From assembly GCA_016717725.1 (NCBI GenBank), contig JADKFA010000005.1, positions 1 to 64,000 of the forward strand: a DNA stretch of 64,000 bases. The letters are read 5' to 3'. Positions 16,001-27,502 of the stretch are shown in pieces (within the stretch, counting starts at the first letter, position 1; each line of letters begins with the position of its first letter). The notes under the pieces are model-generated. The model was given only the letters and a program-made list of their open reading frames with translations. It ran no database searches and was not told the origin of the DNA. This stretch comes from Bacteroidota bacterium (GTDB taxonomy: Bacteria; Bacteroidota; Bacteroidia; AKYH767-A; OLB10). Made by a program: the position numbers and the translations under genes.

Positions 16001-18211
16001 ATGAAACTAAAAATACTGCTGATTCCAGCATTACTATATTCCATCGGTTCTTTCGCGCAATCGGAAGAACCAGACACTTCATCAACGAATTCGTTGAACG
16101 AAGTCATAATCTCCGCTAATAAATCGGAGGAAACACGACGTACCATCTCTCAACAAGTGCAACTCATCGACAGTCGACAAATTTCATTGGCCCAAGCACA
16201 AACCACCGCAGAATTGCTTTCCAATACTGCTGGAATCTTTGTACAGAAAAGTCAGATGGGTGGAGGCTCACCTGTACTCCGCGGATTTGAAGCCAATCGA
16301 ATTCTATTGGTGATTGACGGTGTGCGTCAAAATAATTTAATCTATCGCGGCGGACATCTTCAAAATATTCTTTCACTCGATAATAATAGTCTCGATCGCG
16401 TTGAAGTATTATTTGGTCCGTCATCAACAATGTATGGTAGCGATGCTTTAGGTGGAGTAGTTCACTTATACACAAAAGCACCTCAATTTGCTACGGACGA
16501 TAAAAAGTCGATGTTGAAAGTAAATGCATTTACACGATTTGGCTCGGTGAACGATGAGTTTACAGGCCATTTTGATGTGAATGTAGGAGGAAAGAAGTTC
16601 GCTTCTTTCACCTCATTTACGCATTCAACCTTTGATGATTTGCGTGGAGGTACAAATCAAAATCCATTTTATGATGGAGTTTATCCTGAGCGTCCCTTTT
16701 ACGTAGAGCGCATTAATGGCGTGGATACTTTGGTGAAGAACACCGATCGCTACCTTCAAGTACAATCCGGTTATTCGCAATATGACATAGTGCAAAAATT
16801 TGCTTATAAAGCAAATGAAAACGTAACGCACGGACTTAATTTGCAATACTCGAACAGTACCGACATTCCTCGCTACGATCGATTAACAGATCCCGATGGT
16901 GCTGGTTTACGAAATGCTGAATGGTATTATGGTCCGCAAGAAAGATTGATGACCGCCTATGATATGAATTACACTTCTGGTGAAGGATTCTTTAACAAAA
17001 TGCACGTAGGCTTGAACTATCAAAAAATTCAAGAGAGCCGACACCAGCGTCGTTTCAATAGAGATAATTTGCAAAGCCGAACCGAAGATGTAAATGTAAT
17101 TGGTTATGCTTTCGACATGTTGCATATTGGCGGAGCGCACTCTATGCATTTTGGGTTGGATGGTCAATTCAATTCGCTAAAGTCGACGGCCGAAGAAAAG
17201 GATATTGTTAGCGGTACAATGCAACCGTTAGATACCCGTTATCCCGACGGCGACAATACCATGAATAACGCTGCCGTTTACTTCTCGCATTCTTGGAGAA
17301 TCAATGATCAGGTAACTTTAAATGATGGTTTTAGAGTAGGAATGACTACTTTGAATTCGACTTTTGAGGACACTAGTTTCTTCAAGTTTCCATTTAAAGA
17401 AGTGAGCCAACAGCATTTGGTGTATTCAGGAAGTGTAGGAATAATTCATATTCCAAACGATGACTTAAAGTTTTCGATCTTGTTAAGCACCGGTTTCCGC
17501 GCACCCAATGTAGATGATTTAGCGAAAGTGTTTGAATCAGCACAAGGGTCTATCATTGTTCCGAATGAAGACCTTGAGGCGGAACAAACGGTGAATACTG
17601 AAATTGGAGTTACCAAAATTTATAATGGAGTTTCCAGCTGGGAAAATACACTTTACTATACCCAATTTTATAATGCCATCATCACCGATAAATTTCAATA
17701 CCAAGGGCAAGATTCCATCTTATACGATGGCTCACTAAGTCAGGTAATGGCCAATCAAAATAAAGGCCGAGCATACATTTATGGATTCAGTTCCAGCTTC
17801 CGTACACGACTCATGGAAAATTTGCTGTTCTCATTTAGCATGAATTATACCTATGGTCGAGTTAAAACGGACAGTACGGATGTGCCCTTAGATCATATTC
17901 CGCCAATGAATATGCGTTTAGGTTTAAATTATGCGCACGCTAATTTTAGTTCCGATTTCTTTGTGAATTATAATGCAGCAAAGAAGTTGAAGGATTATTC
18001 TCAAAGTGGCGAAGACAACTTACAATACGCTACTTCAGATGGAATGCCGGCTTGGTTTACGATCAATTGGAGAGTATCGTATCAAGTGCATAAGCTGATT
18101 ACCATTCAAGCAGGTGTCGATAATTTATTCGATACACAATACCGAACTTTTGCCAGCGGAATCAATGCGCCAGGGAGAAATATTTTTGGAGTGTTGAGGT
18201 TTAAGTTTTAG
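16001..18211 (+). CDS. TonB-dependent outer-membrane receptor, possibly heme/hemoglobin type
   Basis: A 736-residue outer-membrane transporter energised by TonB. A signal peptide ends at about SFAQ. A short TonB-box-like NEVIISANK precedes the plug domain (residues about 40-165, with SPVLRGFEANRILLVIDGVR and YGSDALGG), and the rest is a 22-strand barrel ending in an aromatic C-terminus (FGVLRFKF). It carries FRAP (in STGFRAPNVDDL) and a PNEDL motif resembling FRAP/NPDL of heme receptors. The His usually found between them is absent, so the ligand is uncertain. No SusD-like gene is adjacent, which argues against a glycan system. Confidence 0.9.
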   Translation: MKLKILLIPALLYSIGSFAQSEEPDTSSTNSLNEVIISANKSEETRRTISQQVQLIDSRQISLAQAQTTAELLSNTAGIFVQKSQMGGGSPVLRGFEANRILLVIDGVRQNNLIYRGGHLQNILSLDNNSLDRVEVLFGPSSTMYGSDALGGVVHLYTKAPQFATDDKKSMLKVNAFTRFGSVNDEFTGHFDVNVGGKKFASFTSFTHSTFDDLRGGTNQNPFYDGVYPERPFYVERINGVDTLVKNTDRYLQVQSGYSQYDIVQKFAYKANENVTHGLNLQYSNSTDIPRYDRLTDPDGAGLRNAEWYYGPQERLMTAYDMNYTSGEGFFNKMHVGLNYQKIQESRHQRRFNRDNLQSRTEDVNVIGYAFDMLHIGGAHSMHFGLDGQFNSLKSTAEEKDIVSGTMQPLDTRYPDGDNTMNNAAVYFSHSWRINDQVTLNDGFRVGMTTLNSTFEDTSFFKFPFKEVSQQHLVYSGSVGIIHIPNDDLKFSILLSTGFRAPNVDDLAKVFESAQGSIIVPNEDLEAEQTVNTEIGVTKIYNGVSSWENTLYYTQFYNAIITDKFQYQGQDSILYDGSLSQVMANQNKGRAYIYGFSSSFRTRLMENLLFSFSMNYTYGRVKTDSTDVPLDHIPPMNMRLGLNYAHANFSSDFFVNYNAAKKLKDYSQSGEDNLQYATSDGMPAWFTINWRVSYQVHKLITIQAGVDNLFDTQYRTFASGINAPGRNIFGVLRFKF

Positions 18212-19240
<1,029 letters not shown>

Positions 19241-20703
19241 TTATTTCTTCTTGATAAACATATAATACACCGGCAACCCCAATCCCACAATAAACAATCC
19301 ACTCCAAGTGTTTTGTGGTTTTGTATAAAGAAGGATAAAGCAAATAGAACCTGCAATAAGGATGTAGAGCAATGGTAAAATCGGATACGCAATCACTTTG
19401 TATGGACGATGTGCATTGGGTTCTTTTTGCGTAATCTAAAAATACCAGCTATCGTTACAATATAAAAAAGTAAACTGGCGAAAGTACAGTAGTCGAGTAA
19501 ATCGCCGTATGTTCCGCTCAAGCATAATGCACAGGCCCAAGCGGCTTGAATCCATAATGCAAATTCAGGAACTTCATTACGGTTAAGGGTAGCCGCTTTT
19601 TTAAAGAAGAGTCCATCTTTCCCCATCGCATAATAAACACGCGCGCCCGATAAAATGATTCCGTTATTACATCCAAAGGTAGAAACCATAATGAGCAAGG
19701 CCATTAAATAAACGGCACTATCACCAAAGATGCGTGATGCAGCTGCTGTTCCTACACGATCTTGTGTCGCGAATTGTATGCCTTGTCCAATCACATCTCC
19801 TGCCGCCGCATCGCCATGCAAAGGAAGTAATCCCAAGTAAGCGATGTTGGTGAGTAAATATAAAACAGTAACAATAGCAGTTCCCGCCAATAAACTTAAT
19901 GGAATATTTTTTTGCGGATCTTTAATTTCGCCGGCAATAAACGTAACATTATTCCATGCATCGCTGCTGAATAAGGATCCAATAATGGCAGTGCCTAAAG
20001 CCAATACCAATGCGGTGCCAGCTAATTCACTCGTCATCCAAGATCCATTTATATTAACGGAAGTTTGTGCATGCCATAGATTGGAAAAGTTTTGTGCATA
20101 CCATTCGAAATTCAATCCAACATAAATACCCGCAACGATCAAGAATAGCAATGCAATTAATTTCGCCGAAGTGAATACTACTTGAATTCTTTTTCCGTGC
20201 TGTATTCCCTTGGTGTTTATCCAAGTGAGAAAAAGAATTAATACAATGGCTAAAAATTGCGCAGTAGAAATTTTTACAAATCCTATGTCAAGCAAAATAT
20301 TATCTACCGATATAGCCGGAAAAAATACACCTGAATATTTTGCGAAGGCAACGGCCACCGCTGCAATAACACCCGTTTGTATCACCGTGAATACCGTCCA
20401 TCCATAAAGAAAAGAAGTAACCTTTCCCCATGCACGTTCAATGTAAACGAATTGTCCGCCAGCTTTGGGCATCATGCCCGCCAGCTCTCCATAACTTAGT
20501 GCAGCCATTACCGTAATGACGCCACTTAGAATCCAGAGGAAGAGTAGCCAGCCGGTGCTGCCTACCATCCGACTCATATCCGCACTCACAATAAAAATTC
20601 CGGAGCCAATCATGGATCCTGCTACTAACATGGTAGCATCCCAAAATCCTAAGGAACGTTTGAAGTGAGCATCGTTTCCTTTTTCCATATCCGATTTTTT
20701 CAT
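19241..20703 (-). CDS. APC-family amino acid permease (one-base frame break near C-terminus)
   Basis: An inner-membrane amino acid transporter of about 480 residues with some twelve hydrophobic segments. The first helix motif GSMIGSGIFIVSADM and the helix 6-8 region are intact. The frame breaks at the T5 run 19424-19428: after FRLRKK the other frame continues as EPNAHRPYKVIAYP and through two more membrane helices to the stop at 19241. Restoring one base gives a full-length permease. Its ATG overlaps the stop of the upstream permease gene by one base (TAATG), so the two are translationally coupled. Substrate not assignable. Confidence 0.88.
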
Positions 20704-22166
20704 TACGGATTATTTACTTTACTATGCTTGCGACTGTAACCGAAATAAATAATAACACCAAGTGCCATCCAAACAATTAATCGAATCCAAGTATCAATAG
20801 GCAAGAAGTACATCAACGCTAAGGCTGATAACATACCAAGAATGGGAACAATAGGGAAGAAAGGAGTTTTAAACGGACGATTAATATTGGGTTGTTTGTA
20901 ACGAAGAACCAATACACCACCACACACAATGACAAATGCTAATAAAGTACCAATCGAAACTAACTCGCCTAATAATCCAATAGGAAAAATTCCTGCTACC
21001 AACATTGCAACAGCACCCGTTAGAATAGTCGTGATGTAAGGTGTTTTGTATTTAGGATGTACCTTGCCAAATGATTTAGGAAGTAATCCATCTTTCGACA
21101 TGGAAAAGAAAATTCGAGGTTGACCCATTAACATTACTAAAATTACACTACTTAATCCAGCCAATGCACCAATCTTAATAATAGGTCGTAGCCAAGCTAA
21201 GCCATCGCCCGTAGCATCAATGGCAACTGCAATGGGAGCGGGATTATTTAATTGTAAGTAAGGAACAATTCCTGTCATCACCAAACCAACCAGAATATAA
21301 AGAATTGTACAGACTACTAATGATCCTAAAATACCAAACGGCATATCTTTTTGAGGATTGATAGCTTCTTGAGCGGCAGTGGATACAGCATCAAAACCAA
21401 TATAGGCGAAGAAAATAATTCCAGCAGCACGTACAACACCACTCCAACCATACTCTCCAAATGTTCCTGTATTTTCAGGAATGAATGGATGCCAGTTTTC
21501 AGGGTTGATATAATTCCATCCTAAAATAATAAAAAGTAAAATCACAATTACTTTTACAACTACAATTACATTATTGATGTTTGCTGATTCGCGAATACCA
21601 ATTACCAACAACCAAGTCATAATTCCAACAATGGCCATGGCAGGTAAATTTAAAAATGCTCCTGTTGCAGTGTAGGATTGAGTGGCTGCGTCGTAAAAGA
21701 TGGGCGCATTGCAGAGTGCATCAGGAATAATGATTCCAAAATCTTTTAGAAAACTGGTCATGTATCCCGACCAACCTACAGCCACCGTACTGGCTCCAAA
21801 TAAATATTCAAGAATTAAATCCCAACCAATAATCCATGCGATAAATTCTCCAAGTGTGGCATACGCATAGGTATAAGCTGATCCTGCAATAGGAATCATG
21901 GAAGCAAATTCGGAGTAACATAATCCAGCAAAAGCACAAGCCAATCCTGCAACAACAAATGAAATGACAACAGCCGGACCTGCATGTTGAGATGCAGCTG
22001 CACCTGTCAATACAAAAATACCAGCACCAATGATTGCACCTATACCAAGCATCACCAAGTTGGTTTTTCCTAAGGTTCGTTTTAGTGTATGTTCACCATC
22101 ATGTTCACCTGACGATTCACGCATTAAACGATCAATCGACTTCGTTGTAAATAATTTATTAGCCAT
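20703..22166 (-). CDS. APC-family amino acid permease, cationic amino acid transporter-like
   Basis: A 487-residue membrane protein with a cytoplasmic N-terminus (KRTLGKTNLVMLGIGAIIGAG) and twelve predicted membrane segments. The start resembles the CAT/YfnA subgroup: GAIIGAGIFVLTG in helix 1, GSAYTYAYATLGE before helix 3 and FFAYIGFDAVSTAAQE in helix 6. It is the first gene of a two-permease operon. nhaD is divergently transcribed 116 bp away. The exact amino acid carried cannot be read from the sequence. Confidence 0.9.
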   Translation of the reverse strand: MANKLFTTKSIDRLMRESSGEHDGEHTLKRTLGKTNLVMLGIGAIIGAGIFVLTGAAASQHAGPAVVISFVVAGLACAFAGLCYSEFASMIPIAGSAYTYAYATLGEFIAWIIGWDLILEYLFGASTVAVGWSGYMTSFLKDFGIIIPDALCNAPIFYDAATQSYTATGAFLNLPAMAIVGIMTWLLVIGIRESANINNVIVVVKVIVILLFIILGWNYINPENWHPFIPENTGTFGEYGWSGVVRAAGIIFFAYIGFDAVSTAAQEAINPQKDMPFGILGSLVVCTILYILVGLVMTGIVPYLQLNNPAPIAVAIDATGDGLAWLRPIIKIGALAGLSSVILVMLMGQPRIFFSMSKDGLLPKSFGKVHPKYKTPYITTILTGAVAMLVAGIFPIGLLGELVSIGTLLAFVIVCGGVLVLRYKQPNINRPFKTPFFPIVPILGMLSALALMYFLPIDTWIRLIVWMALGVIIYFGYSRKHSKVNNP

Positions 22167-22282
22167 AATTAGTCTGGGTTGAACAACAAACCTAACAATT
22201 AATCGCCATTCAAAAAAATGGGTATGAATTAAATGCTTTTTAATCGAGTTTCTTATCTGAATCCATTTACTTTGTAAGTTCT

Positions 22283-23551
22283 ATGGAAGCACTCATCATA
22301 GCCGTCTTTGTCATCGGGTATTTAGCAATTACGCTAGAGCAACCTTTGAGAATCAACAAGTCAGCCTCAGCCTTATTAACTGGTGTATTGGTTTGGGTGG
22401 TTTGGATCATGATGAGTTCAGAGTCGCCTGAAATGATTGTGGAAGAATTAATCCATCATTTAGGAGGGACTGCTGGAATACTTTTCTTTTTGTTGGCAGC
22501 AATGACCATCGTGGAATTGATTGATGCACATGACGGATTTACCATCATCACTTCGGCGATTAATACACGCAGCAAATCAAAATTATTATGGTTAATCTGT
22601 GTGATTACTTTTTTCTTATCCGCGGTATTGGATAATTTAACTTCCACCATTGTAATGGTCTCGCTTATAAGAAAGATTATTGATGACAAGGAAGATCGAA
22701 TGTTATTTGCTGGAATGATTGTGGTGGCCGCAAATGCCGGAGGTGCTTGGTCTCCCATTGGTGATGTTACCACTACGATGTTATGGATTGGAGGTCAAAT
22801 CACAGCTACCAATATCATCACCTCTTTATTTATTCCTTCCGTCATTTGTTTGATAATTCCATTGTTTTTTGCGGGAAGAAAAATGAAGGGAGAAATTCCT
22901 GCACTAGTAATTCAAGAAGGAGCAGTGTCTGTCACGACTCAACGAGAAAGAAATGCAGTTTTCTTCATTGGTATAGGTACATTATTGTTTGTTCCCATAT
23001 TTAAGACAATAACCCATTTACCCCCTTTCATGGGTATTCTGTTTGGATTAGGTGTTTTGTGGGCAGCTGTTGAATTTATTCACAGAAGAAAAGAAGATGA
23101 CCAAAAGGAATTTTTTAGTGTCTCAAGAGCTTTACAGCGAGTAGATACGCCGAGTATTTTATTTTTTTTAGGAATATTAATTGCGATTGGTGCATTAGAA
23201 AGCACGCATATCTTGAGTCAGATGGCCCAATGGATGAATGATTCAGTTGGAAATTTACCTTTGATCGTTACGTTCATTGGACTCCTTTCTGCCATTGTAG
23301 ATAACGTCCCCCTTGTAGCGGCAAGCATGGGCATGTATGACTTAGCGGTTTATCCTACCGATCATTTTTTATGGGAGTTTATGGCTTATTGTGCAGGAAC
23401 TGGAGGAAGTATTTTAATTATTGGTTCTGCTGCAGGTGTTGCTGCCATGGGTATGGAAAATATTTCATTTATATGGTACATCAAAAAAATTAGTGGCTAT
23501 GCATTACTCGGCTACTTAGCAGGCGCAGCAATTTATGTGTTGATGCATTAG
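22283..23551 (+). CDS. nhaD: Na+/H+ antiporter NhaD
   Basis: A 422-residue sodium:proton antiporter of the ion transporter superfamily, expected to export Na+ (or Li+) in exchange for protons at the inner membrane. It has about eleven or twelve membrane segments. The conserved helices VLDNLTSTIVMVSLIRKI and NAGGAWSPIGDVTTTMLW carry the Asp, Ser/Thr and Pro-Ile-Gly-Asp positions typical of NhaD; a second DNxP helix is AIVDNVPLVAA. A TACTTTG box just before the start may be the -7 element. The stop codon abuts a TCGCGA hairpin. Confidence 0.9.
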   Translation: MEALIIAVFVIGYLAITLEQPLRINKSASALLTGVLVWVVWIMMSSESPEMIVEELIHHLGGTAGILFFLLAAMTIVELIDAHDGFTIITSAINTRSKSKLLWLICVITFFLSAVLDNLTSTIVMVSLIRKIIDDKEDRMLFAGMIVVAANAGGAWSPIGDVTTTMLWIGGQITATNIITSLFIPSVICLIIPLFFAGRKMKGEIPALVIQEGAVSVTTQRERNAVFFIGIGTLLFVPIFKTITHLPPFMGILFGLGVLWAAVEFIHRRKEDDQKEFFSVSRALQRVDTPSILFFLGILIAIGALESTHILSQMAQWMNDSVGNLPLIVTFIGLLSAIVDNVPLVAASMGMYDLAVYPTDHFLWEFMAYCAGTGGSILIIGSAAGVAAMGMENISFIWYIKKISGYALLGYLAGAAIYVLMH

Positions 23552-23847
23552 TCGCGAAGCCTCGCGACTGGCTTCTGACAATAATCTGAAATGGAATACA
23601 ACTTACGAGCTAATTCTCTCTTTTCAACACAATAGGCACTAGAGGTCACTAAGTGCACTATAGTTTAATCGCTTGTATTCTCTTGTGCTCTTTTGTGTTC
23701 TCTAATGACCTCTAGTGTTTAAATTAACGTTTTGTTAGATGAATAATTTCGTTGCTACGTAGCCCCTAGTAGCCAGAAGCTAGCAGCTAAAACAAAATAA
23801 CGTTACGGAGTTTTATTCACCAAAGAATCTATTGCGAAATATAAATC
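23551..23847. repeat. TCGCGA hairpin and CTAGTG-type repeat after nhaD
   Basis: A perfect palindromic hairpin, GTCGCGAAGCCTCGCGAC (23551-23568), begins at the last base of the nhaD stop. A degenerate 10-bp-period stretch with CTCTTGTGCTC, TTTTGTGTTC and CTCTAGTGTTTAAA words follows (about 23636-23724). No gene is present in these 297 bp. Confidence 0.8.
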
Positions 23848-24366
23848 CTAATACCATCCCGGCGCATTAATCATTCCCTGCGATTGTAAGAAAATCACTA
23901 AAATAATCATGAGCAACATTCCAATTCCAAAAAACGTCATCAGCTTTTTATAGCGATTCGCATTTCCTTGTAATTTATGGTAGCGGTAAATATTAAACAT
24001 GGCTTTTTCAGCTCTTAAAAAGGAACCTTCGCCTTTTACGATATAGTCGAATGCTCCGTACTTCATGGTGTTCACAGCAACATCAATGCGATCTTGTCCG
24101 CTGATCATCACGACTTCCATCTCAGGATAAATATTTTTTAATTCTTTTAACACGTCAATACCGTCCATGGCATCACGTACTTGAGAATTCAAATTATAAT
24201 CTAAAAAAACAATTTGCGGAATACGAACTTTCGCAGCAGCTAAACATTCTTCTCCGGTTGGAAAATCATGTATTTCATATTTCGACATTTTGGATAGATG
24301 ATCCTTCAGCATATCGCGCTGTAAAGGTTCGTCATCAACAACGTAAACAAGGGTTTTGTCTGACAT
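23848..24366 (-). CDS. CheY-like receiver with C-terminal membrane anchor
   Basis: A 172-residue response regulator. Residues 1 to about 125 form a receiver: VYVVDDEPLQRD supplies the acidic pair, VFLDYNLNSQVRDAMDG the phospho-acceptor Asp, MISG the Ser/Thr position and IVKGEG the Lys. A basic linker (RYHKLQGNANRYKK) then leads to one strong transmembrane helix, LMTFFGIGMLLMIILVIFL, and a short tail MINAPGWY. No DNA-binding or enzymatic output is present. It starts 7 bp after the Hpt gene, so it is probably the terminal acceptor of this phosphorelay, tethered to the inner membrane. The receiver call is firm; the tethering is inferred from hydrophobicity. Confidence 0.88.
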   Translation of the reverse strand: MSDKTLVYVVDDEPLQRDMLKDHLSKMSKYEIHDFPTGEECLAAAKVRIPQIVFLDYNLNSQVRDAMDGIDVLKELKNIYPEMEVVMISGQDRIDVAVNTMKYGAFDYIVKGEGSFLRAEKAMFNIYRYHKLQGNANRYKKLMTFFGIGMLLMIILVIFLQSQGMINAPGWY

Positions 24367-24373
24367 AATTTTT

Positions 24374-24736
24374 TTAATTTCCTAATTCTTTCAGTGATGC
24401 TTCTAACTCCGATTGAATGAGTTCATATTGTTTGCGAAAATTTTCAAGTTGCTCTGGAATTTTATCGAGGTCCACTTGGTCGCCCGACATTCTCTCAATT
24501 TCTTTGATAAGATTTTCAGCACCTTTCGCTCCAAAATAACCAAGCTGTGGTTTTAAAGCGTGAGCCGATTGACGCAAGCCCGACCAATCTTTGTTCAGAT
24601 AATACATATCCATTTGCTGTATACTCACAGGAGCACCGGTAATAAACATGCGGATGTATTTCGACATTTTGTCGCTCGCTCCTCCTGTTAAACTTCTCAG
24701 GTAGCTAAGGTCGGTTAATGTGGTTGGCTGATCCAT
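24374..24736 (-). CDS. Hpt-domain phosphotransfer protein
   Basis: A 120-residue single-domain histidine phosphotransfer protein, mostly helical. The phosphorylated His lies in SAHALKPQLGYFGA, followed by a helix containing AENLIKEIERM. It sits between a hybrid kinase ending in a receiver and a stand-alone receiver, so it is well placed to pass phosphate from one to the other. The gap to the next gene is 7 bp. Confidence 0.9.
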   Translation of the reverse strand: MDQPTTLTDLSYLRSLTGGASDKMSKYIRMFITGAPVSIQQMDMYYLNKDWSGLRQSAHALKPQLGYFGAKGAENLIKEIERMSGDQVDLDKIPEQLENFRKQYELIQSELEASLKELGN

Positions 24737-24873
24737 GATTTATATAACGACAAATCTACTATAAATTTTTCATCAATGATTGATTTTTTTTTTGCTCTAG
24801 GAAATCGAATTATAAACCGTTTACAGTGTTCAGCGAAGGTATTGACCCTGCAGTATACTAAATTCATATTCAA

Positions 24874-26450
24874 TTAACCCGCCAAATCAATAACGGTTTG
24901 TCTGAGCACGGCTGGATCAAAAGGTTTAGCCAAGTGCTTGTTCATGCCCGATTCTAGGCATTTGTCAATCTCCTCTTTTACGGCATTGGCAGTAAGAGCA
25001 AGGATGGGCGATTTGCTATTTATTCCATTTCCGCTTCTGATTTCCTTGGTGGCGGTATACCCATCTTTCAAAGGCATATGCACATCCATAAAAATAAGAT
25101 CATATGCTTTTTCTTGGGCTTTATCCACTGCTTCCTGTCCATTGTTGGCAATGTCAATCGTGATGCCCGGAAATAAATCTTCCAAGGTATCCACAGCCAC
25201 CATCTGATTCATGGGTTGATCTTCAGCGAGAAGTACTGTCAGTTTTTGTCGAAGGAAGCATAATCGGCTTTCGTAATTTTCTTTACTTCTTGGCCAATGT
25301 TATAGGGAATTAAAAACCAAAATGTAGTGCCTTTTCCTTTAGTGCTATTAACATGAAGTGATCCGCCTTGCAATTCAACTAATTGCTTGCTGATCGTTAA
25401 TCCCAAGCCTGTGCCACCAAATTTACGAGTGGTATCGCTACTTTCCTGTGAAAAACTTTCAAATACTTTATGAAGTTGATCGGGAGCAATTCCGATACCC
25501 GTATCCTGCACCGCAAATTTAATCCATGCTGGATCTTCACCGCTTTCTTTTGTTACCAAAACATCAATGAATCCATTTTCAGGCGTAAATTTAATGGCAT
25601 TGCCAATGAGATTGGTAAGTATTTGTGTGAGTCGTGTTGGATCCCCTTTTAACCACTTCGGTACATCGTCACCGATAGTATAACGTAAATTTGTTTTTTG
25701 TTCTTCTGCTTTAAGATGTAAAGTTTGATACACTACATCTACACATTCTTCCAAATTAAAGTCAATGGCTTCTATCTCAATTTTACCGGCTTCGATTTTT
25801 GAAATGTCGAGGATGTCATTGATGATATGCAAGAGATTATAACTCGCCTTACGCATAGCACTTAAATAGCGCATCTGTTCTTCTCTCGGATTTTTATCAA
25901 TGAGTAAATTGGTCATCCCTACCACAGCGTTGAGCGGTGTACGAATCTCGTGACTCATATTCGCTAAAAACTGTTGCTTGAATTGCGCGCTGCGAAGTGC
26001 CATATCTTTTTCTTCAACTGCAACATTCAAATTCTCTTTTGCCTTTAAGCCTTCCAAAATTAATTGTAAGTCTTCAATGGTTTTTTGGATGGTCGTTTCG
26101 AGATCTGAAAAATCAATGGGTTTGGTTACAAAATCATAAGCGCCCCGATTCATTGCCGTCCGAATATTGGCCATGTCACTATAAGCAGATGCAACAATGG
26201 TTCGAACGGGTCTTTTAATATTTTTTACATTAATTAATAAAGTAAGCCCATCCATCACAGGCATATTAATATCTGTGACAATAATGCCAATAGAAGGATC
26301 TTCGTTGAGTTTAATTAAAGCTTCTTCGCCATTTAATGCGAAGCTCAATTTAAAATTCCCTTCTTTTACCTGTTTGCGGAAACGTTGCTTTACCAACATT
26401 TCTAAATCAGATTCGTCATCAACAAAAAGGATATGGGTGGATTCAGACAT
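24874..26450 (-). CDS. Hybrid histidine kinase REC-HisKA-HATPase-REC (one-base frame break)
   Basis: A soluble hybrid kinase. Residues 1-125 form a receiver (LFVDDESDLEML, TDINMPVMDG, KPIDF), followed by a coiled coil, HisKA with FLANMSHEIRTPLNAVVG, and HATPase_c with DTGIGIAPDQL and GGTGLGLTISKQL. A C-terminal receiver follows (LLAEDQPMNQMV, FMDVHMPLKDG, LTANA, KPFD). The last receiver is in a different frame; one missing base in the T5 run at 25243-25247 explains it, since six would read DKKLTVLLAEDQP without a break. There is no membrane segment, so input probably comes through the N-terminal receiver. The Hpt gene lies 137 bp downstream. Confidence 0.9.
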
Positions 26451-26555
26451 TTAAATTGAATAATGATTTGTTAAGGAGAGAGTAAAGTTAGGCTTTTTTT
26501 AATGATAATTAACTATCAATAATACTTATAAAATAAGAGACTGGAAACGATCTGT

Positions 26556-27101
26556 TTATTTGATTTTTATTTTGATGGGATCGAATTTCTTTATGCTGTT
26601 GTCTCCTAAAATGGCTTTTATGTCGGAAAATAGAAGCGACGTTCCAGCCTTAATTTTGTCTAGATGAAGTTCAAGTGGAACTGAAAAACTAATTCCTTCT
26701 ACATTTATTTTCTGTAGTACTTTTCCTGTTTCAGTCAAAATAGAAATGGTGAAGGAAGAAATTTTTTGCTTTGGTTTATAAAAACCGCCAGGCATAAATA
26801 ATTCTAAACTTTTAGCTTTTAAAAATTCTTCTTTCGTAAGTACAGTATCACGAGTTCCCTTGATCCCAATGGCATAGGAACCCACCTTTTTTATTTCATA
26901 TATTTTTTCAATGATGAGTTTGTCGTTGTCAAAAACACGAAGCGTATCAAATCCAATTTCCGTATATTTCAGCAAAGCCCGCATGGCCATTCCAGGACGT
27001 ACTTCCAACGGTCCCCCGCTGCGTTCCATTCGAATGTATTTCCCAGGAATATTACCATAAACCATGATCACATTTTCTACACCCACATACATGATTGCCA
27101 T
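26556..27101 (-). CDS. Free-standing GldM C-terminal-like domain protein
   Basis: A 181-residue protein without signal peptide or membrane helix. It begins MYVGVENVIMVYGNIPGKYI, which resembles the entry into the third domain of GldM (VGV-N-P), and ends with KISSFTISILTETGKV, an AGTSLLFSDIKAIL segment and IKKFDPIKIKI, which match the C-terminal periplasmic domain of the T9SS/gliding motor protein GldM. Full GldM is about 520 residues with an N-terminal membrane helix; here only the C-terminal part exists. It starts 11 bp after a receiver gene inside a two-component operon. The resemblance is from pattern memory and is moderate, and the function is unknown. Confidence 0.55.
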   Translation of the reverse strand: MAIMYVGVENVIMVYGNIPGKYIRMERSGGPLEVRPGMAMRALLKYTEIGFDTLRVFDNDKLIIEKIYEIKKVGSYAIGIKGTRDTVLTKEEFLKAKSLELFMPGGFYKPKQKISSFTISILTETGKVLQKINVEGISFSVPLELHLDKIKAGTSLLFSDIKAILGDNSIKKFDPIKIKIK

Positions 27102-27112
27102 TTCATTTTATC

Positions 27113-27490
27113 TTAGCGATACCCCAGTAATTTCTCTTCCAACTTTTTAAAATCAATCGGCTTTGCCAGAAGTTCATCTGCCCCTAGTTGCATTGCTTTT
27201 TGCGTGTGCTCATCGTCGCCATAGGCCGATATCATCATCACTTTTAATTCTGGATATTCACTTTTTACTTTTTCTAATAATTCAAATCCAGTCATTCCAG
27301 GCATATTGATGTCAGAGAGTATTAAAGCAATGTCCGTACTCCCTGGTTGATGTAAAAAAGCCAAAGCCTCTTCTCCAGAAAAAGCAAAATCAATATTGAT
27401 CTCACCTTCACGAATGGATTTACGGAAGCGTTGTTTGAATAATAATTCTACATCTTGTTCGTCGTCTACTACTAGAATTTTGAATGCCAT
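27113..27490 (-). CDS. Single-domain response regulator (receiver)
   Basis: A 125-residue CheY-like protein with VVDDEQDVEL, the acceptor Asp in LILSDINMPGM, SAYG and KPIDF. It is closely similar to the N-terminal receiver of the hybrid kinase at 26450 (shared KQRFRK and REG-type stretch, DINMP, KPIDF), so the two probably arose by duplication. It starts 12 bp after the TPR kinase stop and is likely that kinase's direct partner. No output domain. Confidence 0.93.
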   Translation of the reverse strand: MAFKILVVDDEQDVELLFKQRFRKSIREGEINIDFAFSGEEALAFLHQPGSTDIALILSDINMPGMTGFELLEKVKSEYPELKVMMISAYGDDEHTQKAMQLGADELLAKPIDFKKLEEKLLGYR

Positions 27491-27502
27491 GGTGTGGAAT
27501 TT

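Noticed and set aside
16001..18211. SusC-type glycan transporter
   Set aside because: No SusD partner follows, the N-terminal SusC extension is absent and the motifs are closer to heme or siderophore receptors.
25239..25247. Programmed frameshift in the hybrid kinase
   Set aside because: There is no slippery heptamer plus pseudoknot, and the same kind of slip occurs in unrelated genes here, so sequencing error is simpler.
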